A stretch of DNA of 64,000 nucleotides, from assembly GCF_014646915.1 (NCBI RefSeq), contig NZ_BMOE01000002.1, positions 336,686-400,685 of the forward strand, written 5' to 3'. Below are positions 25,803 through 33,972 of this stretch, piece by piece; the stretch's first letter is position 1, and each line of letters begins with the position of its first letter. Below the pieces are notes generated by a model that made no database searches, was not told the origin of the DNA, and was given only the letters and a program-made list of their open reading frames with translations. This DNA is from Deinococcus aquiradiocola. Lineage in GTDB: Bacteria > Deinococcota > Deinococci > Deinococcales > Deinococcaceae. Both the position numbers and the translations under genes were made by a program.

Positions 25803-28043
25803 TCAGGCCTGTGCCTGCAGCAGCTTGTCGAGGGTGATGGGAAGCTCACGGATTCGCGTTCCGGTCGCGTGATACACCGCGTTCGAGATGGCGGCGGCCA
25901 CGCCCACGATCGGCAGTTCACCCAGGCCCTTGGCCCCGAGTGGCCCGATGTGCGGGTCGACCTCCTCCAGGTAGAAAGGCTCCAGCACCGGGATGTCCGC
26001 ATGCACCGCAATCAGATACTCGGACAGGTTCGCGTTCATGTGCCGTCCCAGCCTGAGGTCGCGGTCGGTGTGCTCCAGCAGCGCCATGCCCACCCCGCCG
26101 ATCATGCCGCCGACCGCCTGACTGTGCGCGGTGCGCGGGTTCACCACGCGGCCCACGCCGTAGGCGGAGACCATCCGCCGGACGCGGATCTCGAAGACGT
26201 CCGGATCGACGCTCAGCTCGACGAAGTGAGCGCCGAAAGAGTGGATGGAGTGGGTGGGCGGTCCGGCGGCCGGCGAGCTTGTCACCCGGGCGTCGAGGGT
26301 CCGCTGGGCGCGCCTCAGCAGCGCCGCGAAGGTGTCGGAGCGGGCAGTGTCGCTCGTCACGAACACCCGGCCGGACCGGACGGTCAGCGCGGCCAGCGGC
26401 GTCCCGTACAGCGGTGAGTTCCGGTCGGCCACGGCCAGCTCGGCGAGCTGACGGCTCACCTGTCTCCCGGCCTCACGAACGGCGGGACTCAGGCTGGCGA
26501 ACAACGCCGAGCCGCCCTGAGCGAACGAGTACGGCAGCTGCGAGTCGGCCAGCTCGACCTTGACCTGCCCGACGTCCACGCCCACCGCGTCGGCCGCCAC
26601 CTGCGCCATGCTGGTGTACGTGCCGGGGCCGATGTCGGTGCCGGCGCTCTGCACGGTCACGGTCCCGTCGATGTTCATGACGACGCGGGCGCTCGCCGGG
26701 TTCCGGTTGCCGGGGTAGGTCGCCCCGGCCATGCCCATGCCGATCAGCAGGCCTCCGTCCGTCATGGACCGGGCCGCCGGGGTGCGCCTGGACCAGCCGA
26801 AGCGCTCGGCGCCCAGGCGCAGGGCCTGCGTGTACGACCGGACCGACCACGGCAGCCCGCTCTCGGGATCCACCGGCGGCTCGTTCTTCAGGCGCAGCTC
26901 GACCGGGTCGATGTCGAGCGCCACGGCGAGTTCATCCAGCGCGCTTTCCAGGGCGAACATGCCGGTCACCTCGCCAGGTCCGCGCATGTAGGTGGGCGTC
27001 GAGATGTTCATCGGCACCATCCGGTAGGTGGTGGACAGGTTAGGCACGTCGTACATCAGGCGGGTGGCGCCGAGGGTGTTCTCGGTGAACTCCTCGTAGG
27101 TGGAGGTCTGCGCCCAGGCCTCGTGCATCAGGGCGTTGATCCTGCCGCTGCGGTCAGCGCCGAGCCGCACGCGCATCCGGGTTTCCGGGCGGAAGCCGAC
27201 CGTGCCGTACATCGCTTCCCGGCTCAGCGACAGCTTGACGGGCCTGCCGACCACCTTCGCGGCCATCGCGACCAGGTCGATGTGCGGCCAGGCGCGCAGG
27301 GCCGAGCCGAACCCGCCGCCCATGAACGGGGAGAGCACCCGCACGTTGGCGTACGGGACGCCGAACGCCAGCGCCGCGTGCCGCTGCACGTTCTGCACCC
27401 ACTGACTCTTGTCGTAGAGCGTGAGTTTGTTGCCGTTCCAGACGGCGATGGTGGCGTGCGGTTCGAGCGGATTGTGGTGCTCGGCGGGCATGATGAACCG
27501 CTGGTCGATCCTGACGGCGGCGGCCTCGAAGGCGGCCTCCGGACGCCCACGCCGGTACGGAGCGGACGTTTTCCCCTCGGTCGGCTGGTGCGCCCCGGGC
27601 AGCGCACTGTCGAAGGTCGAGACGCCGCCCGTTCCCAGATAGGTCACCTGGACCTTCGCGGCCGCCGCTTCCGCCTGTTCCAGCGTGGTCGCCACCACCA
27701 GGGCCACGTACTGGCGGTCGAAACGGATCACGTCGCTGCGGAGCGGCCGGAACGGTTCGCCCACGCTGGGATCGGTGGCCGGCTTGTCTTTGCGCTGAAG
27801 GTACGGCAGTTTCGGCGCGTTGAGGTGCGTCAGGACCTTCAGGACGCCCGGCATCGCTTCAGCCTCGGCCGTATCGATGGTCCCGATCCGCCCGCTGGAC
27901 ACCGTGCTGAGAACCGGAACGGCATGCACCACTCCGCGAATCGGATACTCGGCCGCGAACCGCGCGCGCCCCGTGACCTTGGCGCGCCCCTCGATCCGGG
28001 CGATGGGACGACCGACGGCCGGGCCGGAAGAAGGCCCGGTCAC
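25803..28043 (-). CDS. paoC: Aldehyde oxidase molybdenum-binding subunit
   Basis: 746-residue large subunit of a periplasmic xanthine-oxidase-family enzyme similar to E. coli PaoC. It shows IARIEGRAKVTGRARFAAEY at the start, FMGGGFGSALRAW, YMRGPGEVTGMFALESALDELA, TDIGPGTYT, and the catalytic Glu in LGAKGLGELP near the C-terminus. With the FAD and 2Fe-2S subunits it would oxidise aldehydes to acids. Overlaps paoB as ATGA. No cofactor-maturation gene (paoD/xdhC-like) is in the window. Confidence 0.92.
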   Translation of the reverse strand: MTGPSSGPAVGRPIARIEGRAKVTGRARFAAEYPIRGVVHAVPVLSTVSSGRIGTIDTAEAEAMPGVLKVLTHLNAPKLPYLQRKDKPATDPSVGEPFRPLRSDVIRFDRQYVALVVATTLEQAEAAAAKVQVTYLGTGGVSTFDSALPGAHQPTEGKTSAPYRRGRPEAAFEAAAVRIDQRFIMPAEHHNPLEPHATIAVWNGNKLTLYDKSQWVQNVQRHAALAFGVPYANVRVLSPFMGGGFGSALRAWPHIDLVAMAAKVVGRPVKLSLSREAMYGTVGFRPETRMRVRLGADRSGRINALMHEAWAQTSTYEEFTENTLGATRLMYDVPNLSTTYRMVPMNISTPTYMRGPGEVTGMFALESALDELAVALDIDPVELRLKNEPPVDPESGLPWSVRSYTQALRLGAERFGWSRRTPAARSMTDGGLLIGMGMAGATYPGNRNPASARVVMNIDGTVTVQSAGTDIGPGTYTSMAQVAADAVGVDVGQVKVELADSQLPYSFAQGGSALFASLSPAVREAGRQVSRQLAELAVADRNSPLYGTPLAALTVRSGRVFVTSDTARSDTFAALLRRAQRTLDARVTSSPAAGPPTHSIHSFGAHFVELSVDPDVFEIRVRRMVSAYGVGRVVNPRTAHSQAVGGMIGGVGMALLEHTDRDLRLGRHMNANLSEYLIAVHADIPVLEPFYLEEVDPHIGPLGAKGLGELPIVGVAAAISNAVYHATGTRIRELPITLDKLLQAQA

Positions 28044-29029
28044 GCCGTCACCCCGGCAAGCTGCCGCAGCGCCTTGACGAGGGTCCGCTGCGCCAGCGGG
28101 ATCTTGAAGGCATTCTGACTCTGGGGTCTCGCGCCGGTCAGCGCGGCCCTCGCAGCGGCCGCGAAGGTCGCCTCGGAGACCGGCTGCCCGACGAGCGCAG
28201 CCTCGGCTTCGGGAGAACGCCAGGGCCTGGTCCCGATGCCGCCCAGGGCGACGCGCGCCGAGACGACCCGCCCCGCCTGAACGTTCATGCCGACAGCGGC
28301 CGAGGTGAGTGCGAACTCGTAGGACGCCCGGTCACGGACCTTCAGGTACAGCGAGCTCACGGCGTGAGGCGCGGCCGGCAGATCGACGGCCAGGATCAGC
28401 TCGCCGTGCTGCAGGACGGTCTCGACGTCCGGTGTGGTTCCGGGCGTCAGGTGGAACTCCACGAGGTTCACCGTACGGTCCCCTTTCGGTCCACGAATCC
28501 GGACCACCGCGTCGAGCGCCGACATCGCCACCGCCATGTCACCGGCATAGGTGGCGATGCAGGCGTCACTGGTTCCGAGCACGGCCTGCATGCGGTTCTC
28601 ACCGCCGATGGCCGAGCAGCCTGATCCCGGCTCGCGTTTGTTGCAGGGCAGCGCCACATCGCGGAAGTACGGGCAGCGGGTGCGCTGCAGCAGGTTACCG
28701 CCGACGCTGGCCTTGTTCCGCAGCTGCGGCGAAGCACTCAGGAGCAGCGCCTGCGACAGGGCCGGAAAGCCGCTCAGCACCAGCGGATGCTGCGCCACCT
28801 CGCTCATGCGGGCCAGCGCACCGATCCGGATGCCGCCGCCCGGGAGCGCCGAGACACCCTTCAGCGGAAGGGCATTGATGTCGATCACCTGTGCCGGCGC
28901 CTCGACGTTGATGCGCATCAGGTCGACCAGGTTGGTGCCGCCCGCGATGAACTTCGCTTCCGGCTGCGCCGTCGCCATCATCACCGCGTCACCGGCCGTC
29001 TTCGTCCGGCTGAACTCAAACGCCCGCAT
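28040..29029 (-). CDS. paoB: Aldehyde oxidase FAD-binding subunit
   Basis: 329-residue FAD/4Fe-4S subunit. IAGGTNLVDLMRINVEAP is the FAD-binding motif. The NLLQRTRCPYFRD and CNKREPGSGC cysteines match the 4Fe-4S insertion known for PaoB. It shuttles electrons between the molybdenum and 2Fe-2S subunits. It overlaps paoA by 14 bases and paoC by 4. Confidence 0.92.
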   Translation of the reverse strand: MRAFEFSRTKTAGDAVMMATAQPEAKFIAGGTNLVDLMRINVEAPAQVIDINALPLKGVSALPGGGIRIGALARMSEVAQHPLVLSGFPALSQALLLSASPQLRNKASVGGNLLQRTRCPYFRDVALPCNKREPGSGCSAIGGENRMQAVLGTSDACIATYAGDMAVAMSALDAVVRIRGPKGDRTVNLVEFHLTPGTTPDVETVLQHGELILAVDLPAAPHAVSSLYLKVRDRASYEFALTSAAVGMNVQAGRVVSARVALGGIGTRPWRSPEAEAALVGQPVSEATFAAAARAALTGARPQSQNAFKIPLAQRTLVKALRQLAGVTA

Positions 29030-29705
29030 GGTTCTCCTTCACGTCTTTGACGGCGGCCAGGATGCCGTTGTAGCAGCCGCAGCGGCAGAGGTTGCCGCTC
29101 ATCCATTCCCTGATCTCCGCCTCCGATCCGGCGTGGCCTTCACGGATGCACGCCACGCCCGACATGATCTGCCCGGACGTGCAGTAACCGCACTGGAACC
29201 CGTCGTGCGCGATGAAGGCCGCCTGCATCGGGTGCAGCGCGTCTCCCTGCGACAGGCCCTCCACCGTGGTGACGGCCTGACCGTCATGCATCACCGCCAG
29301 CGTCAGACAGCTGTTGATGCGCACTCCATCGACGTGCACGGTGCAGGCCCCGCAGGCGCCCTGATTGCAGGTCTTCTTCGTGCCGGTCAGACCGAGATGC
29401 TCACGCAGGGTGTCGAGCAGACTGGTGCGCGGGTCGAGCTGCAGGGAGCGGGCCACGCCGTTCACCCTGAGGGTGACCGCGACGAGGGCGGGCGCCGTCT
29501 CGTCGCTCGCCTGAGCGGCAGCCGGGCGGGTGAGGAGCGTGGCCGCGCCCAGCGCCGCGCTCCCGGCCACGAAGGTGCGGCGCGAAGGGTCGACAGGACC
29601 AGAAGGGGCCGGTGTTCCGGTCACGGACGCCGGTTCCGGACGCACCGGCTGCTCCCACGTCGGGAGTCCGGCCTGTGAATACTGATCGGGTTCTTTTGGA
29701 TTCAT
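29016..29705 (-). CDS. paoA: Aldehyde oxidase 2Fe-2S subunit, Tat-exported
   Basis: 229-residue small subunit. A twin-arginine signal (PSRRTFVAGSAALGAATLLT) directs the folded complex to the periplasm. Two [2Fe-2S] domains follow: plant-type CNQGACGACTVHVDG and the alpha-helical FQCGYCTSGQIMSG with NLCRCGCYNGI. The start has a very strong AAGGAGGAG Shine-Dalgarno. First gene of paoABC. Confidence 0.93.
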   Translation of the reverse strand: MNPKEPDQYSQAGLPTWEQPVRPEPASVTGTPAPSGPVDPSRRTFVAGSAALGAATLLTRPAAAQASDETAPALVAVTLRVNGVARSLQLDPRTSLLDTLREHLGLTGTKKTCNQGACGACTVHVDGVRINSCLTLAVMHDGQAVTTVEGLSQGDALHPMQAAFIAHDGFQCGYCTSGQIMSGVACIREGHAGSEAEIREWMSGNLCRCGCYNGILAAVKDVKENHAGV

Positions 29706-29723
29706 ACAGCTCCTCCTTGAAGG

Positions 29724-30085
29724 TCAGAAACGCGCAGAGAGACACTCGCCCCCCGTGGGACAGGCCATGACGGCCAGCATGACGGCGAGCGGGTAGACCG
29801 TGCCGGAGACCTGGACCTGAGCTCCGGCATGGCGGAAGACCCCCTGATCGCCAGCGACGACCGGCACGGTCCGGACGAGGACGCGTCACGCTGAGCCGCA
29901 CAGACCCGGCCAGGCCGTGTCACGACCATCCACGCCTGCTCGGGGATGCCAGGGTCGGTCCGGTGTGAGGCCGCGCTGACGCTTTCAGGTGCGACTGCGC
30001 GCCCGGCAGCTGTTCCAATCCGGCGCCGGGCGCCGGTCACGGCGGAAAGGCGTCCCGCGGCATCCTGGGTCTGACTCGTGGTCAT
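29724..30085 (-). pseudogene. Possible broken small gene upstream of paoA
   Basis: From the ATG at 30085 (preceded by GGGGAAG) the codons are GC3-rich for about 65 residues (MTTSQTQDAAGRLSAV...). The coding pattern then seems to shift to another frame, ending in ...VYPLAVMLAVMACPTGGE and a stop at 29724. This suggests a frameshift in a small gene that once headed the pao operon. No family recognised; it may simply be non-coding. Confidence 0.3.
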
Positions 30086-30574
30086 CGGCTTCCCCTTCCC
30101 CTCAAGTGAACCGCACAGAGTCGAACGAATTTCGGCCAGTTGATTTGAAAGTACACAAAACACCGTGAGCGCTGATGAGCCGAAGGGGTGGCCTCCACTT
30201 ATGGTTCGGCCGGACGGCCGTGAGACCGCAGGCCGCAGCGGAGCAGTTGGAGGGCTGGCGTGCCGCTCGTTCAGCGCGCGGTTCCCCTCTGCCAGCGGGT
30301 CCAGGTGCAGGGCCGAACACCGGCCACACACTGAGTTCTCGCCCCGAAACCCGTGCAGCCGGGAACGACAGGGACGGCTCCACACCACCCACGCGTCTGC
30401 CAGGAACGGTCGGATCAGGGCAAACCTTCAGATCTTCAGGTGAACCGCCGGAAGACAGATCACCTGCCCTGGAGGTAAGGTGAGCGCCTCGGCCAGGACG
30501 GAAACAGCACCCGGAAAGGACGGCAGGTGACCACCTGAACACCGTTTCGGCAGAACCACACGAAGGAGAACCTC
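30086..30574. other. Intergenic, no gene seen
   Basis: Nearly 500 bases with no reading frame showing convincing codon bias or a known family on either strand. It must hold the promoter of the cupin gene on the right and any promoter for the pao genes on the left. A weak inverted repeat TCACCT (30460-30465) and AGGTGA (30478-30483) precedes the cupin gene. Confidence 0.5.
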
Positions 30575-30982
30575 ATGGACATCAAACGCGCAGGCAGCCA
30601 ATCCTCACAGCGGGGACCCGCCGACTGGTTCACTGGAACCGTCCGTATCGACCCGCTCTTTTCTGGCCCTGAGCCTGCCCGCGCGGCCGGAAACACCGTC
30701 ACCTTCGAGCCGGGCGCGCGCACCGCCTGGCACACCCACCCGCTGGGTCAGACCCTGATCGTGCTGTCCGGTGCGGGCCGGGTGCAGCGCGAAGATGGTC
30801 CTGTTGAGGAGATCAGACCCGGTGACGTCGTGTGGTTCGCGCCCGGGGAGAAGCACTGGCACGGCGCCGCGCCGACCACGGCCATGACGCACATCGCCAT
30901 TCAGGAATCCCTGGACGGCAGGGCGGTGGAGTGGCTGGAGCACGTGACCGACGAGCAGTACGGGACGACCGGGGGTTCATGA
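30575..30982 (+). CDS. Small cupin protein
   Basis: 135-residue single-domain cupin. The first metal motif is in [20 protein letters not shown] and the second in [19 protein letters not shown], so the His/Glu metal ligands are intact. Such cupins are often encoded near carboxymuconolactone decarboxylase-like or aldehyde-metabolism genes; here it lies by paoABC. A good AAGGAGAACCTC site precedes the ATG. Substrate unknown. Confidence 0.88.
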   Translation: MDIKRAGSQSSQRGPADWFTGTVRIDPLFSGPEPARAAGNTVTFEPGARTAWHTHPLGQTLIVLSGAGRVQREDGPVEEIRPGDVVWFAPGEKHWHGAAPTTAMTHIAIQESLDGRAVEWLEHVTDEQYGTTGGS

Positions 30983-31104
30983 CCTTCGGGCACATCGCAA
31001 CGCCGATCACCTGGACCGGAGCGCCGTCCTGTTCGGTACGCCAGCATCTACGAATACACAGGACTCCATCAACGGTGTTACGTCTCTCGCATTTTATTTT
31101 TGAG

Positions 31105-31373
31105 TTATGAAGTGCATCTTCGCAACGAGCGTCCCGATATGAGGCGTGCCTCAGCATCAGCAGGAAGGCACGCAGCGCAGGCCAGAAGTCGAGATTCAGC
31201 GACTCTGATGACCGCGGCTGCTGCCATATCCTGCAGTCGTACGACTGTTATGGTGCAGTCTGCAAACATGCCGTCCACCACGGCCTTGCCTTCAAATCGT
31301 TCATACGAAATCAGCACCTGGAGATTGTCCAGGTGCTGTTCAATCTCCTCCTGACGGTGATAGGAGGGCCACT
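31105..31373 (-). pseudogene. Possible gene remnant on minus strand
   Basis: A frame free of stops reads WPSYHRQEEIEQHLDNLQ, then VLISYERFEGKAVVDGMFAD and on to 31105. It has plausible composition but no ATG, only a GTG at 31317 buried in a strong hairpin. The whole interval 30983-31454 is less GC-rich than its surroundings and otherwise has no gene. I read it as a decayed or truncated gene; no family recognised. Confidence 0.25.
31312..31338. other. Perfect hairpin
   Basis: CAGCACCTGGA (31312-31322) and TCCAGGTGCTG (31328-31338) form an 11-bp perfect stem with a 5-base loop. It may be a terminator for transcripts from the cupin side or a relic of a mobile element. It overlaps the only possible start codon of the minus-strand remnant. 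Confidence 0.5.
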
Positions 31374-31454
31374 GCTAACGGCTGCACCAGTCAAGTCGCC
31401 CATACATCGAAGAACTTGTCAGGAGCCTTCGGGTGACATCGCTACAATTCAGGC

Positions 31455-32006
31455 ATGAAATCATGGCTCGCCAGTGCACCGTTGACGTTCGTCCTGATGG
31501 CCTGTGGCTCGGATCGACCAGCTGTTCAACCATCGACGCCGCCGACCGTGACGCTGGCCCTCCCGGCAAGCACGCTCAGAGCAGGCGACAACTTCGCCCT
31601 GACCACCAGCGTGGACAGGACAAGCGCGTATCTCTACCTGTACTCGGTGGATCCGGCGGGTCAGATCCAGCAGCTGCTGCCCAATCGCACGGGTTCCGCG
31701 ACCAAACCGCTGCCAGAGCAGCCTTTCCTGGTCGAGGCCGGACAGACCATTGCCTTTCCTTCGAAAGACGCTCGGTTCTCTGTCTTCGTTGAGGGCCCTC
31801 CGGGCACGTCCACGCTGGTGGCATTCGCCAGTGTCCAGCCGCTCAATCTGGACGCTCTGCGGACGTATCCTTCGACCAGCGATACCTTCGCTCAGATGAA
31901 CATCGCCGGGTTCAATGCATTGAGTGAGGGTCTCAAGATGGCGGCCGACGCACTGCCTGGAAATCTTTATGCCCAGACAACCGCCGCGTTCACTGTTGTG
32001 AAGTAG
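31455..32006 (+). CDS. DUF4384-type lipoprotein
   Basis: 183-residue exported protein. The short signal ends in a lipobox-like VLMACGS, followed by a Pro/Thr linker and a DUF4384-like domain (LRAGDNFALTTSVDRTSAYLYLYSVDPAGQIQQLLPNR), a beta-sandwich often found in surface proteins of this group. Function unknown. Probably leaderless: TACAAT (31443-31448) ends six bases before the ATG. Confidence 0.78.
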   Translation: MKSWLASAPLTFVLMACGSDRPAVQPSTPPTVTLALPASTLRAGDNFALTTSVDRTSAYLYLYSVDPAGQIQQLLPNRTGSATKPLPEQPFLVEAGQTIAFPSKDARFSVFVEGPPGTSTLVAFASVQPLNLDALRTYPSTSDTFAQMNIAGFNALSEGLKMAADALPGNLYAQTTAAFTVVK

Positions 32007-32026
32007 GATTTCTGACCTCCTACGGT

Positions 32027-32204
32027 TCAAAGTTTCACGCGAAAAAGGGCGTCCTGAACGGCATTCAACGTATTCATCTCTAGAGTGAGTTCTGCGAGGT
32101 GCGCTTCAGCCAGCACCTTCTGTCGAACGTATCGCGCCAATGCTCTCCAGTCAGGCCAGGCAGGAGCGCCCGGATCCAGGCGCTCCAGAAACTCGAAGTG
32201 GTGG
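32027..32204 (-). pseudogene. 3' fragment of a gene truncated by an IS
   Basis: A minus-strand frame with normal codon bias reads FEFLERLDPGAPAWPDWRAL, then ARYVRQKVLAEAHLAELTLE, and stops at 32027. It is cut at 32204, exactly where the IS-like end begins, so the 5' part was lost. About 59 codons remain. I do not recognise the family. Confidence 0.5.
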
Positions 32205-32560
32205 TGTCCCCCCCTGAAAACGGACGAAGCTGATGAGCGTCATTCGGATCTCCCCCGGTGGCGCACAAGGGAAGCCCTTGTGCGCTCCGGAAAGCGAGGA
32301 TGACCTCTGAACGCAGGAACCTTTACCGAAGAGCAGATCGTTGCTCTCCTCCAGAACGCTCAGAAGGGCGAAAAAACCGTGGAGGAGCTCTGCCGCGACC
32401 TCGGATGCAGCACCGCGTCCTGCTCCACCTGGAAGAAGCGTTACGGCGACGCTGGCGTCGCCAAAGCCAGACGGCTGAGACAGCTGGAACGCGGAAACGA
32501 CCGTCTCCTCAAAATAGTTGACCAGCAGCGTCTCGAGATTGCGTGCGCTCGCCAACTGGG
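32205..32560 (+). mobile_element. IS3-family fragment with orfA remnant
   Basis: Begins with TGTCCCCCCCTGAAAACGG, an IS3-type terminal repeat. The following frame reads FTEEQIVALLQNAQKGEKTV, EELCRDLGCSTASCSTWKKR, and RRLRQLERGNDRLLKIVDQQ, the helix-turn-helix and leucine zipper of an IS3/IS407-group orfA. It lacks a proper start (a TGA lies just upstream) and breaks off after QQRLEI. OrfB and the right end are gone. Inactive. Confidence 0.75.
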
Positions 32561-32569
32561 CCATCCCAC

Positions 32570-32916
32570 ACCGCCTGTGCCCGGATCGACCTGTGGCGGG
32601 CAGGCGGCATACCGGACCTGCGGGTGGCCGTCAACGTCTCGCCCCTGCAGCTGGCGCAGCCGGGCTTCGCTGCGAGGGTCCAACAAGCCGTGGAGCGCGC
32701 TTCCCTGGACCCTGCGGCGTTGGAACTCAAACTGACGGAACGACGTCCAGCCTTCAGCTGGACCTGGTGGTCGAGGGAATCGAAACCGTCACACGATTGA
32801 ACGCCGTCCGCGATCTTGGCTGTCAACGCGCACAGGGTTCCCTGCTGAGGCAACCCGCACCGTTCTGGTCACGGGAGGAGTTGAACACGCCACGTCAGAT
32901 GCTTCAAACGAAATAA
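32570..32916 (+). pseudogene. Degraded EAL-domain gene
   Basis: Two pieces of one EAL (cyclic-di-GMP phosphodiesterase) domain in different frames. The first reads LWRAGGIPDLRVAVNVSPLQ, LAQPGFAARVQQAVERASLD and LELKLTE. Then a deletion removes the central domain, and the second reads LDLVVEGIETVTRLNAVRDL and LGCQRAQGSLLRQPAP, ending at 32916. The 5' part is replaced by the IS fragment. No active enzyme is possible. Confidence 0.7.
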
Positions 32917-33038
32917 ACGAAACGGGGCGAAGCGCGCGGTGGACTGTGAGGGCTCGCGATAGGAATGGGCGGGCATGAGGGGCGGTGAAACAGGGCGGCG
33001 GCCCTCCTCGGGGAACGCGGCATCCGAGCGACGCCGGA

Positions 33039-33449
33039 TCACGTCCTGTTGCTGATCTGCTGGACGCTCCAGCCGTTCCCGTCCGGGTCCCAGAACGACA
33101 GGAAGCCGACGTGGTTCAGGTCGTCGTCGTCGGTGGCCATTCTCGGCGGGCCGCCCAGCACCTGAATGTCCCCGGTCTGCACGCCCCGGGCCTGCAGTTC
33201 CGCACGTGCGGCGCGCAGGTCACGGACCACCAGTTGCACGCCCTGGAGCGCGCCGGGCGGCATTCCGTTCGGGCGCGGGCCGAGCACGACGGAGCAGCCG
33301 GAACCTGGCGGCGTGAGCTGCACCAGCCGTCGCCCGCCTCCCATCTGCAGGTCGTGATCCACGTGAAACCCCAGCCCGCCTTCGTAGAACGCCTTCGCTC
33401 GGTCGATGTCCGTGACGGGCACCACGACGACCTCCAGCGTCCAGTTCAC
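33039..33449 (-). CDS. VOC-family (glyoxalase-like) protein
   Basis: 136 residues with the paired beta-alpha-beta-beta-beta modules of the vicinal oxygen chelate fold: VVVPVTDIDRAKAFYEGGLG at the N-terminus and HVGFLSFWDPDGNGWSVQQI at the C-terminus, matching glyoxalase/bleomycin-resistance relatives. Start GTG 33449 overlaps the stop of the upstream YdeI-like gene as GTGA. Substrate unknown. Confidence 0.85.
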   Translation of the reverse strand: MNWTLEVVVVPVTDIDRAKAFYEGGLGFHVDHDLQMGGGRRLVQLTPPGSGCSVVLGPRPNGMPPGALQGVQLVVRDLRAARAELQARGVQTGDIQVLGGPPRMATDDDDLNHVGFLSFWDPDGNGWSVQQISNRT

Positions 33450-33892
33450 TGTTCGCCCGACAGGGTCCGGATGGCCTTCTCGATGCGGCGCGCCCGCGTC
33501 TCTGGGTTGGCGGTGCCTTCCACGGACAGCGTATGCTGCCGCTTCCCGCTGCGGGACAGCTTCCCGAACGCGCTCAGGGCGGCTGGATGGGCGTCCAGTG
33601 CCGCCTGCAGGTCGTCCGGCACGGTGACGTCACGCGGTTCGGTGTCGAGTTCCACGGTGACGTTCACCGTGTCGCCCGCGCTCAGGCCGGCGTTGCGCCG
33701 GTGTTCGGCGCTCACGGGAATCATGCAGCGCCCGCCCATCACGCCGACGGAGGTGCGGTACACGTAGGCGTTCAGGGTGACTGTCACGGCCGGTTTCCTG
33801 CCACCGCCCAGGGCGGTCACGATCTCCTCCGGCACCTCGATGCCGGTCGCGGTTTTGCCTTCCTGCTTCAGGGACGCGGTGAATGTCGGCAT
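33446..33892 (-). CDS. DUF1905/YdeI (OmdA)-like protein
   Basis: 148 residues. The N-terminal DUF1905 beta-barrel (PTFTASLKQEGKTATGIEVP, VGVMGGRCMIPVSAEHRRNA) is followed by the YdeI/OmdA C-terminal helices (LDAHPAALSAFGKLSRSGKR, ARRIEKAIRTLSGEQ). YdeI-type proteins have been linked to resistance to antimicrobial peptides in enterobacteria; relevance here is speculative, though the ABC/HTTM cluster is adjacent. ATG 33892 has an AGGAG site; the long upstream frame is rejected. Confidence 0.82.
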   Translation of the reverse strand: MPTFTASLKQEGKTATGIEVPEEIVTALGGGRKPAVTVTLNAYVYRTSVGVMGGRCMIPVSAEHRRNAGLSAGDTVNVTVELDTEPRDVTVPDDLQAALDAHPAALSAFGKLSRSGKRQHTLSVEGTANPETRARRIEKAIRTLSGEQ

Positions 33893-33972
33893 GCTCCTCC
33901 TTGCGGGGCCGTTTGAAGCCGCCCTCGGGCATGATAGACGTTGCGTCTGCAGGACCGAAGGGCGGGCCGCCC

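Noticed and set aside
30086..30574. Overlapping small frames on both strands before the cupin gene
   Set aside because: None has a start with a ribosome site plus consistent codon bias or a known family.
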